From contig CAXXKZ010000016.1 in assembly GCA_963665545.2 (NCBI GenBank), positions 18,868 to 82,867 on the forward strand: a stretch of DNA of 64,000 nucleotides, given 5' to 3'. This stretch comes from G963665545 sp963665545 (GTDB taxonomy: Bacteria > Pseudomonadota > Gammaproteobacteria > Xanthomonadales > SZUA-36). The position numbers and the translations under genes were made by a program. Below are positions 52,783 to 60,066 of this stretch, in pieces. Every line of letters begins with the position of its first letter. Position 1 is the stretch's first letter. Under the pieces are notes generated by a model, which was not told the origin of the DNA, made no database searches, and saw only the letters and a program-made list of their open reading frames with translations.

Positions 52783-52797
52783 CGAGAAGGAAAGGAT

Positions 52798-53499
52798 ATG
52801 TCTCACGAAGCAGTGACAAGTACGGGAGATACCCTGGCGGTGCAAGACGGTCTCAAAGGTATCGCTTCTGATTGGGCCGGGGACAAGCAGACGTTCCAGG
52901 TACCCTGGGGCAAGGCCATGATGTGGATCTTCCTGCTCAGCGATACTTTTATTTTCTCCTGTTTCCTGATTTCCTACATGAAGGTTCGTGCCACCACGAC
53001 GGTGCCGTGGCCCATTCCCAGCGAGGTGTTCGCGCTGAGCCTGGGTGGAGAGCCCATTCCGCTGATCCTGATCGCAATCATGACCTTTGTCTTGATCACA
53101 TCCAGCGGCACGATGGCATTGGCGGTCAATTACGGTTATCGCCTGGATAAGAAAAAGACCGTGCTTTTAATGGCGGCAACGGCCCTGCTGGGTGCCGCTT
53201 TCGTCGGCATGCAGGCTTTCGAGTGGACCAAGCTGATCGTCGAGGAGGGCGTGCGGCCGTGGGCCAACCCGATGGGCGCCGCGCAGTTCGGTTCAGCCTT
53301 TTTCATGATAACGGGCTTCCATGGCCTGCATGTTTCGGCAGGTGTGATCTATCTTTCTGTTGTCGCCTGGCGGGTAGGTTCGGGGTACTACGACCGCCAC
53401 CGTGGTGGTAATTACGAGATTGTGGAAATCGCCGGTTTGTATTGGCACTTTGTCGACCTGGTGTGGGTCTTCATCTTCGCTTTCTTCTACCTGTGGTGA
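52798..53499 (+). CDS. coxC: Cytochrome c oxidase subunit III, second copy
   Basis: The 233-residue protein has the subunit III features: WIFLLSDTFIFSCFLISYM, FFMITGFHGLHVSAGVIYL and YWHFVDLVWVFIFAFFYLW at the end. It is intact, with AGAAGGAAAGG before the ATG. It binds the periphery of subunit I and stabilises proton pumping. Confidence 0.9.
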   Translation: MSHEAVTSTGDTLAVQDGLKGIASDWAGDKQTFQVPWGKAMMWIFLLSDTFIFSCFLISYMKVRATTTVPWPIPSEVFALSLGGEPIPLILIAIMTFVLITSSGTMALAVNYGYRLDKKKTVLLMAATALLGAAFVGMQAFEWTKLIVEEGVRPWANPMGAAQFGSAFFMITGFHGLHVSAGVIYLSVVAWRVGSGYYDRHRGGNYEIVEIAGLYWHFVDLVWVFIFAFFYLW

Positions 53500-53559
53500 C
53501 GAGGCGCTGAGCCAATATGATCAGCTATTTCACATTCGGATATTCTGGGAGTCGCACCA

Positions 53560-53907
53560 GTGGCACAAACTGAAGGTCATCAACAACATCCCCTGGCAAT
53601 TTATCTTTGGATCTGGCTTTTGCTATTTGTGCTCAGCGGATTTTCTTACGGTGTAGATTATTTTCAGCTCCAGGGCGCCTTGCGTTGGTCGCTGATTCTG
53701 CTGTTCATGTTTCTCAAAGCAGGCTTTATTGTCGCCATATTCATGCATATGGCCTGGGAGAGATTGGCGCTGATTTACGCGATTTTGATTCCACCACTTT
53801 GCCTGGGGGTGTTCGTTTGGCTGATGGCCATTGAGGCGGACTACACGTTTTTGACCCGGCTGGTCGTATTCGGTCCTGCGGCGGAGATTATTGCCCCGCA
53901 TCATTGA
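53560..53907 (+). CDS. Cytochrome oxidase subunit IV (COX4/CyoD-like)
   Basis: The 115-residue protein (GTG start) has three membrane helices, including LIYAILIPPLCLGVFVWLM and FMFLKAGFIVAIFMHM, and follows the subunit III gene by 60 bp. It corresponds to the small subunit of caa3/bo3-type oxidases. The family match rests on size, helix pattern and operon position. Confidence 0.8.
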   Translation: MAQTEGHQQHPLAIYLWIWLLLFVLSGFSYGVDYFQLQGALRWSLILLFMFLKAGFIVAIFMHMAWERLALIYAILIPPLCLGVFVWLMAIEADYTFLTRLVVFGPAAEIIAPHH

Positions 53908-53952
53908 GCCGTTCTACCTCCGGAAAGCCCCGTGGGTGGACTGCTGTCCACG

Positions 53953-54173
53953 CCTGGCGGATGGCCCTACGGGCTTCCCTCGCTTCTCCGCGCTTGATGG
54001 GTCGGCTCCACGGAACATCCTGTTCCCTATCGCCTCGTCGAGCCATCCCTGGCTCGACGACCCAGTCGCTGGTTCATGGATGGACCAGCGAGGCGACACG
54101 GAACAGGATGTTCCGTGGAGCCGACCCATCAAGCGCGGAGAAGCGAGGGAAGCTCGTAGGGCCATCCGCCAGG
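53953..54173. repeat. 221-bp structured inverted repeat with a three-way junction
   Basis: Two 74-nt arms (53953-54026 and 54100-54173) are reverse complements apart from one base (CTACGGGC versus GCTCGTAG). The 73-nt middle closes with CGCCTCG/CGAGGCG and carries two inner hairpins, TCGTCGAGCCA/TGGCTCGACGA and TCGCTGGT/ACCAGCGA. The whole can fold into a cruciform-like DNA or RNA structure. It lies between the convergent cox operon and the oxygenase pair, so it may act as a bidirectional terminator or be a mobile palindrome. Any frames across it are spurious. Confidence 0.85.
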
Positions 54174-54256
54174 AGCGAACTACAACCCCCTCATGGCGCT
54201 TTGCGGCGACGATGGCACCGAGCTTTACGTGTGTACAACGTTGCTGGGAATTACAG

Positions 54257-54997
54257 TTAGAGGTCTTGCATAAAAATGGAACCGGGCGGCGGCGCTGCCC
54301 GGACTCTTGGTTCGCCACTGAAAGCCCCCCAACTGGCGATGGCATAACGAAAGCCGGAAGTCACCACGTTGGCGCGGTGCTCGTATTCCAGACCGGACGG
54401 AAACATTAACATGTCGCCGGGGCGGGGCCGCAAGAAGCAGTTTAATCTCGTGAATGAGAGGCCACCGCCCTCATAGTCGTCGTTGAGGTAGATCAGCAGG
54501 CTGAGGTTACGGTCTTCGACCTTGAAATAGGCCTGACGCGCCTCGTCCCACATAACGCTGTCGGCATGGTGGCTGTATTGTCCACCGGATTCGTAGCGTA
54601 GCACCCTGGGTCGTTCGAACCATTCAATCGACTTGCCGGTGCCTTGCGTCACCACTCGGTAAGCCCGGGCAATCGCCTGGTTGATCTTGCTTAACAAAGA
54701 CCCCGGATGAACATCACTGCAGACCCGTATCGGGTCTTCCACATAGACCGGGTGACCGGGTTTTGAATTGACCTCGTCGAATACCTGGCATCTGGCGCGC
54801 GGCCGGGCTTCCAGGTAGCGGACCCACCTGTTGCGGGTCTTGCGCGGGATGAATCCAGGTATTCTTTTCACGCCAAAAGGCGGTGGCCGGCGTTTTTCCT
54901 TGCTGCCACAACAGGCGCTGAACACCTTACCGCGGCCGCAAAAACATGGTTCGCCCGGTTGCGGATTGAAGTCGGGTACCTGGAAACCGTTCACCAT
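54257..54997 (-). CDS. SEC-C motif plus prolyl-4-hydroxylase-like oxygenase, copy 2
   Basis: The 246-residue protein has an N-terminal zinc-binding SEC-C motif (GEPCFCGRGKVFSACCGS). A P4Hc-type Fe(II)/2-oxoglutarate dioxygenase follows, with YSHHADSVMW (HxD), EHRANVVTSGFRYAIASW (distal His and Arg) and SLLIYLNDDYEGGGLSF. Such oxygenases hydroxylate Pro or other residues in proteins; the SEC-C motif is usually an interaction or metal-sensing tail, as in SecA. It follows the copy at 55005 by 7 bp in the same orientation. The substrate is unknown. Confidence 0.82.
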   Translation of the reverse strand: MVNGFQVPDFNPQPGEPCFCGRGKVFSACCGSKEKRRPPPFGVKRIPGFIPRKTRNRWVRYLEARPRARCQVFDEVNSKPGHPVYVEDPIRVCSDVHPGSLLSKINQAIARAYRVVTQGTGKSIEWFERPRVLRYESGGQYSHHADSVMWDEARQAYFKVEDRNLSLLIYLNDDYEGGGLSFTRLNCFLRPRPGDMLMFPSGLEYEHRANVVTSGFRYAIASWGAFSGEPRVRAAPPPGSIFMQDL

Positions 54998-55004
54998 GGC
55001 AAGC

Positions 55005-55742
55005 CTAATTTAGCATGATTCTGGCGCCCTGGGGCGCGTTCATAATGCGTCGCTGGCGAGTGAATGCCGCCCAGCTAACGATGGCGTAACGTACACCGGA
55101 GGTCACCAGTTGCGCCTCGTGCATGTAGCGGTGATCCGACGGAAAAAAGACCAGGTCTCCGGCGCTTGGGCGGTGTATGTAATTGAAATTGACAAAGTGC
55201 AGTTCTCCACCGCCGAAGTCCTCATTGAGATAGATCAGCACGCTCATGTCGCGATCCATGCACTTGAACCAGGTATCGTTCTGCGCATCGAAATAGTCGC
55301 TGTCGGCATGTACCTGGTACTGCCCCCCCTTCTCATATCTGAGCACCATCGGTACTTCCAGCCATGCAAAGCGGCGTTTGCAGGCGCGGCTGATAGTCGT
55401 GGTGTAAGCGCGCCTGACCAACGCGCTGATTTGTGAACGCAGGCGGCGTGTTTCGACCTCTTTGGTAATCCGGCGTTCGTCGGGCACCTGGACAATCGCC
55501 TGGGTGGTGGATTTATTGGTGTCGACCACCATCATGCGCTGGCGGGGTTGGCGCCCAAGGTACTCAACCCAGCGCACACAGGTGGCCTTATTCACGAATC
55601 CTCTGACCAGTCTGATGCCATAAGGCAGGCTGCGACGGTCCGAAAAACTGCCACAGCAGTTTTTGAACAGTTTCCCGCTATCGCAAAAACAGGGCGCTTG
55701 CCGCTCGGGGCGAAATGGTGGCTGAGTGGGGTATGCTTGCAT
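55005..55742 (-). CDS. SEC-C motif plus prolyl-4-hydroxylase-like oxygenase, copy 1
   Basis: The ATG at 55742 has a strong GGGAGGAG 3 nt away, so I chose it over the upstream ATG at 55769. The 245-residue protein is built like its neighbour: APCFCDSGKLFKNCCGS, YQVHADSDYF (HxD), SVLIYLNEDFGGGELHF and MHEAQLVTSGVRYAIVSW. The two are tandem paralogs of moderate similarity, so the duplication is not recent. They may act on different substrates or as a heterodimer. Confidence 0.83.
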   Translation of the reverse strand: MQAYPTQPPFRPERQAPCFCDSGKLFKNCCGSFSDRRSLPYGIRLVRGFVNKATCVRWVEYLGRQPRQRMMVVDTNKSTTQAIVQVPDERRITKEVETRRLRSQISALVRRAYTTTISRACKRRFAWLEVPMVLRYEKGGQYQVHADSDYFDAQNDTWFKCMDRDMSVLIYLNEDFGGGELHFVNFNYIHRPSAGDLVFFPSDHRYMHEAQLVTSGVRYAIVSWAAFTRQRRIMNAPQGARIMLN

Positions 55743-55789
55743 GGACTCCTCCCTGAGCTCATATCTCAAGCGTTGATCGAGCGAATGGA

Positions 55790-57298
55790 TCAGCGCTTGT
55801 GCAACCAGTTGGGTAGCAGCGTGTATGGATCTATACCGTCTTTGTCCTCATACGCCACTCCGAGTTCCGTCAATCTGGCCTGTACCCGGTCTTCCTTCCA
55901 GGCGTCGAACAGGTCCGTGGCGCCGCCAAAACTTTCGCCACCAATAAATAGCTGGGGAATGTTGGGTGTTCCAAGACGTGCGCGAAGAACGGCCCTGATT
56001 TTGCCGCCCCAGTCATCTTTTTGATAATCGACGGAATCCAGGTCGATGGACTGGTAGGACAGTCCCAGTTCGGCAAACATTTTGCGCACCGACCAACAGA
56101 ACTCACACCACTCCAGTGCGAAAAAGGCAATGGGCTCATCCGTGTTGTTCAGTGCATCTTCGACAAAGGCCACCGCGGCCTGGTCAAGCGCTGCTTCGGC
56201 CGCAGAAGAAGAATCGTCATCAGTATCCGCGGCCGGCGCTGGCGGTGCGGTCACATCAAAGCGGTAGTTGGGTGTGGAGCGGGAGATTTCCATTTCCGCT
56301 TCGGTCATTTCCGCCGGAATATCTTCAAACAACGGGGTAGACAGGTAGCGCTCGCCGGTGTCGGGAATCATGCAAAGAATGGTGCTGCCAGCCGGCGCCT
56401 CGTTGGCCACACGAACGGCGCCGGAAAAAGTCGCGCCACCGCTCGTGCCGCAAAAAATACCCTCGAGTTGAGCCAGTTTTCGGGCCATTTTCAGCGCGTG
56501 GTTGCCGTCGATGGGGATGATTTGGTCCACCAGCGACATGTCAACGGCATCTTCGGCGAGGGTGGGGATGAAATCGGGCGTCCAGCCCTGCATCAGGTGG
56601 GGCCGGAAATTGGGGTGGCTGGCTTTGGGGGAGCCATCATCGTTACGCTGCTGGGGAATCCCACTGCCCAGCAATTGAGAATTGTCCGGCTCACAGACCA
56701 CGATGCGGGTGCCAGGGCTTTTTTCCCTGAGCACACGGGCAGTGCCTTTGAGCGTACCACCCGTGCCGTAGCCGGTCACGAAATAGTCCAGCGGCAGGTC
56801 ATTGAAATCATCCAGAATCTCCAGCGCCGTGGTTCGTGTATGGGCATCGGCATTGGCTTCATTTTCAAACTGGCGAACCAGGAACCATGCATGTTCCTGC
56901 GCCAGCTCCACCGCCTTGGCCAACATGCCACTGCCCTTTTCGTGGGCGGGCGTGAGCACCACTTCGGCGCCCAGGAAACGTAGAATTTTGCGCCGTTCGA
57001 TGCTGAACGACTCGGCCATCGTCAGTACCAGGGGATAGCCTTTGGCCGCGCACACCATCGCCAGCCCAATGCCGGTGTTGCCGCTGGTTGCCTCTACCAC
57101 GGTCTGCCCGGGGCTCAGGGCACCATCCTTTTCCGCCTGTTCAATGACGCTCAGTGCCATCCGGTCCTTGACCGAACCCATCGGGTTAAAGGCCTCGAGT
57201 TTGACGTAGAGATTCACACCCGGTGGCGCCAACTTGTTGATGCGAACTGCTGGGGTGCGGCCAATTGTGCTGAGAATGTCGTCGTATCGATTATTCAT
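55790..57298 (-). CDS. Cysteine synthase fused to a glutaredoxin-like domain
   Basis: The start at 57298 gives 502 residues. Residues about 1-320 are a PLP-dependent O-acetylserine sulfhydrylase (cofactor Lys in NPMGSVKDRMAL, TSGNTG substrate loop, GYGTGGTLKG phosphate-binding loop). After a linker rich in Ala and Asp (about 350-385), residues about 395-490 form a glutaredoxin-like domain with EWCEFCWSVRK (CxxC) and TPNIPQLFIGGESFGG (cis-Pro). The fusion suggests coupling of cysteine synthesis to thiol redox control. The gene is divergent from the adenosine deaminase gene with about 95 bp between them. Confidence 0.88.
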   Translation of the reverse strand: MNNRYDDILSTIGRTPAVRINKLAPPGVNLYVKLEAFNPMGSVKDRMALSVIEQAEKDGALSPGQTVVEATSGNTGIGLAMVCAAKGYPLVLTMAESFSIERRKILRFLGAEVVLTPAHEKGSGMLAKAVELAQEHAWFLVRQFENEANADAHTRTTALEILDDFNDLPLDYFVTGYGTGGTLKGTARVLREKSPGTRIVVCEPDNSQLLGSGIPQQRNDDGSPKASHPNFRPHLMQGWTPDFIPTLAEDAVDMSLVDQIIPIDGNHALKMARKLAQLEGIFCGTSGGATFSGAVRVANEAPAGSTILCMIPDTGERYLSTPLFEDIPAEMTEAEMEISRSTPNYRFDVTAPPAPAADTDDDSSSAAEAALDQAAVAFVEDALNNTDEPIAFFALEWCEFCWSVRKMFAELGLSYQSIDLDSVDYQKDDWGGKIRAVLRARLGTPNIPQLFIGGESFGGATDLFDAWKEDRVQARLTELGVAYEDKDGIDPYTLLPNWLHKR

Positions 57299-57392
57299 AT
57301 TTTGTTCTTGTATGGCAGTTGTGATTGCATGATTATAAACCAGGAATTTTGCAGTAAATGCAATGGAATAGTTTGTCCTCTGCGGAGCTTGA

Positions 57393-58436
57393 ATGAACAT
57401 TGATTCGTTGATTGACCCCACCCTTCCCCTGGTGGATTTGCACCGCCACCTGGATGGCAGCATGTGGCTGCAGACCGTCCTGGATCTGGCGCAGGAACAC
57501 GGCATCAATTTGCCGGCAGACGACGTCGAGGGCTTGCGGCCATACGTACAGGTCACCGGTGCCGAGGCGGGCCTGATGGCATTTATTGCGAAGTTTCACT
57601 ACCTGACAGAAGTGCTGGCAGACTGCGCTGCCTGCTATCGGGTGGCGCGAGAGAACGTCGAAGATGCACTGGCCGAGGGCATCGATTACATCGAGCTGCG
57701 CTTCAGCCCCTGGTTTATGGCCGAGCGTCATGGGCTCGATCCGGCAGGCGTTGTTGAGGCGGTGGTGGCGGGCGCGCGTGCCGGCGAGCAAGCCACGGGG
57801 GTGCGTGCCAACCTGATAGGTATATTGAGCCGGACTTACGGTCCCGAGGTGTGCAGGCGGGAACTGGACGCCATCCTTGCGCACCGTAACGCTTTGGTGG
57901 CTGTCGACCTGGCAGGTGATGAGGCGGGCTTTCCCGCCGAGCTCTTCACAGAACATTTCACCAAGGTCCGTGATGCGGACCTCAGGGTGACCGTGCATGC
58001 CGGCGAGGCAGACGGGCCGGGCAGCATTTGGTCAGCAATCCGGGACCTGCGGGCCGAGCGAATCGGCCATGGCTTCCGCGCCATCGAAGACAGGGAACTG
58101 GTCGATTATCTCGCCGTTAACGAAATCGGCCTGGAGATCAGCCTGACGTCGAATGTGCACATCGGCGCGGTTGAGGACTACCGGCAACATCCGATCCGCA
58201 AACTGCTCGAGCACGGTGTCATGGCCAATCTCAACACCGATGACCCGGGCATCAGCGGCGTTGACTTGCGCCACGAGTACAACGTGGCGGCGCCTGGCGC
58301 CGGACTGTCTGTGGAGATGATTCGGCGGATGCAGGAATTTGGGTTACAGATGGCCTTTCTGGACCAGGCAGGCAAACAACAATTGATCAGAAAGCGAATA
58401 AAATCTGCGGGATTCGGTAGAGTGAACAGGCCCTAG
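57393..58436 (+). CDS. add: Adenosine deaminase-family enzyme
   Basis: The 347-residue protein has the amidohydrolase metal and substrate residues of the ADA family: LVDLHRHLDGSMW (zinc His pair), RVTVHAGEADGP (zinc His and catalytic Glu), GHGFRAIED, and MANLNTDDPGISGVD (zinc Asp). It deaminates adenosine to inosine in purine salvage, although related enzymes use adenine or modified nucleosides. It overlaps the convergent barrel-protein gene by 4 bp. Confidence 0.88.
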   Translation: MNIDSLIDPTLPLVDLHRHLDGSMWLQTVLDLAQEHGINLPADDVEGLRPYVQVTGAEAGLMAFIAKFHYLTEVLADCAACYRVARENVEDALAEGIDYIELRFSPWFMAERHGLDPAGVVEAVVAGARAGEQATGVRANLIGILSRTYGPEVCRRELDAILAHRNALVAVDLAGDEAGFPAELFTEHFTKVRDADLRVTVHAGEADGPGSIWSAIRDLRAERIGHGFRAIEDRELVDYLAVNEIGLEISLTSNVHIGAVEDYRQHPIRKLLEHGVMANLNTDDPGISGVDLRHEYNVAAPGAGLSVEMIRRMQEFGLQMAFLDQAGKQQLIRKRIKSAGFGRVNRP

Positions 58437-59104
58437 AACTTGGCGCCGAATTCCAGCGAGAAGGAATCAAATTCCAGTTTTCCGCTGTCCACTTCGACGA
58501 ATTCGCGCACCAGCATGCCGCGTGAAAACCAGGATTTGCCGATATCCCAGCGAGCGCCGATGCCGGCGCTCCAAGCGAATTCTGTGGTTTTGTAGGTCTC
58601 CCAGGTGGCTGCACAGATATAGCCCCACCATGGGTCCCACCAGCAGCCAGTGGATGGCGGCTCAGAGGGAACGTTGGAGTCGAGTTTGGTGATGCCCCCG
58701 CCGATCTGTATCACTGGTGTGATGGCCCGGTCCAGAATATTCCACTGGGCGTATAACATGTGGGAAGTTCGCGACAATTTGTAGTCCAGGATGCCGCCGC
58801 CTTCACCGGGTACTTCGGGCACCAGCACCGCGGTGTAGTTGGGGCTGGCGCTGATGAATTTGTAGCCCAGCGTCAGGTAGGTGCTGAAACTGAAACCGAT
58901 GTTAACGCCGTATCCCAGTTTTCCGTCGATATCGACGCTGGAGCCGTTCTCTCCTTCGTGGCTGAGCTTATTTTGAAAGGACATCAGGACGGTGGCTTCC
59001 CACTTGTTGCTCCTCAGGTAGGAAGGGGCCTTGTTGAAACGCTGCGCCAGTACGGATGAGCTGATGCTCAGCAGCAGCAGTGCAATGAGTAGTCGTTTCA
59101 GCAT
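58433..59104 (-). CDS. Small outer membrane beta-barrel protein
   Basis: The start at 59104 gives 223 residues with a signal peptide (LKRLLIALLLLSISSSVLAQ). The mature part has alternating aromatic and hydrophobic strands (YGVNIGFSFSTYLTLGYKF, FAWSAGIGARWDIG, and the C-terminal FDSFSLEFGAKF ending in Phe), typical of OmpA/OmpW-size barrels. A Cys-rich loop (TGCWWDPWWGYICAA) may be surface exposed. Its role is unknown. Confidence 0.7.
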   Translation of the reverse strand: MLKRLLIALLLLSISSSVLAQRFNKAPSYLRSNKWEATVLMSFQNKLSHEGENGSSVDIDGKLGYGVNIGFSFSTYLTLGYKFISASPNYTAVLVPEVPGEGGGILDYKLSRTSHMLYAQWNILDRAITPVIQIGGGITKLDSNVPSEPPSTGCWWDPWWGYICAATWETYKTTEFAWSAGIGARWDIGKSWFSRGMLVREFVEVDSGKLEFDSFSLEFGAKF

Positions 59105-59205
59105 TCTTGTTACCTGGGGCATTCGGGGTGGACCAAAAATCAATCGAAATAGTTTACCAGAGGCGCTGGCATTGGCCTACGTAAAATCATAGATTCCTTG
59201 TGCGC

Positions 59206-60048
59206 TCAGACAGTGAAGGGGGGGAGATTGGGGCGTTGCAGCCAGTTTTTGGGGCTCCATTCGGTGTTGGTGGGGGCAAAGTGAAGGGTCAGGGACTGAC
59301 GGGTGTTTGGGGAGCGGTTCTGGGCGCTGAAGTGGGGCATGTGGTCGTGGAAGACAACCATGCTGCCGGCGGGGACCTCTAACGCGATGCCGTCGCCGGT
59401 GCCTGGCCATGAGGTGGGGTCGAGTAGCCTTAATTCGCCGAGGCGCGTCGCGGGATCAACTTCGTAGATTTCCCGCAGTGGGCTGCGGTGGCCGCCAGGC
59501 TGGACCCACAGGCAGCCGTTGTCGCGACGGGCGTCTTCAACGGCGATCCAGAAGCCGGTGACGGCTGGCGGCGTGGTGATCAGGTAGCTGGCGTCCTGGT
59601 GCCAGCGGACCTCGCCGCCGATGTGGGGTTGTTTGAAAATGTACATGGTTTGCCACAGCAGCAATTCTTCATGACCCAGCGCATACAATACCTGCGCAAA
59701 GATTCGCTGCCTACAAAAAGCCCTGAATGCCGGGACCCGGTCGTGGAGGGCGTGGCCGATCTTGTTGATGGCCTGGCTTTTGGGGCGGATGAGCCTGCCG
59801 TTTTTGTCAACGGCGCCTGCTTCGAGAAAGCAGTGAACGGCTTCGCCGGATTCCATGAAATAGTCGTCTCGGCCGCGGTCCTTGTCGCTGGTGCTGAAGA
59901 CAGAATGGTGTGCATCGACTTCAAATTCTTCGACGATCTGTTGTGCCGCCGACGCGATTGAATTTATGGCCTCTTTCGAAAACACCGACTGCAACACCAG
60001 GAAGCCCTGCTCACGGTAGCGTGCGGCATCTATTTTGACAGTGTTCAT
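59206..60048 (-). CDS. Phytanoyl-CoA dioxygenase-like (PhyH) protein
   Basis: The 280-residue protein has the PhyH layout: GFLVLQSVFSKEAINSI at the N-terminus, VRWHQDASYLITTPPAV with the HxD metal ligands, AGSMVVFHDHMPHFSAQNRSPN with the distal His, and the Arg in SLTLHFAPT region. These Fe(II)/2-oxoglutarate enzymes hydroxylate diverse small molecules in bacteria. The substrate is not known. It lies 18 bp after the permease gene on the same strand. Confidence 0.85.
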   Translation of the reverse strand: MNTVKIDAARYREQGFLVLQSVFSKEAINSIASAAQQIVEEFEVDAHHSVFSTSDKDRGRDDYFMESGEAVHCFLEAGAVDKNGRLIRPKSQAINKIGHALHDRVPAFRAFCRQRIFAQVLYALGHEELLLWQTMYIFKQPHIGGEVRWHQDASYLITTPPAVTGFWIAVEDARRDNGCLWVQPGGHRSPLREIYEVDPATRLGELRLLDPTSWPGTGDGIALEVPAGSMVVFHDHMPHFSAQNRSPNTRQSLTLHFAPTNTEWSPKNWLQRPNLPPFTV

Positions 60049-60066
60049 GGCGCTTTTGGGTGGCTC

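Noticed and set aside
53891..54409. Open frames on both strands after the cox operon
   Set aside because: They run across the 221-bp inverted repeat and mirror each other because of the palindrome.
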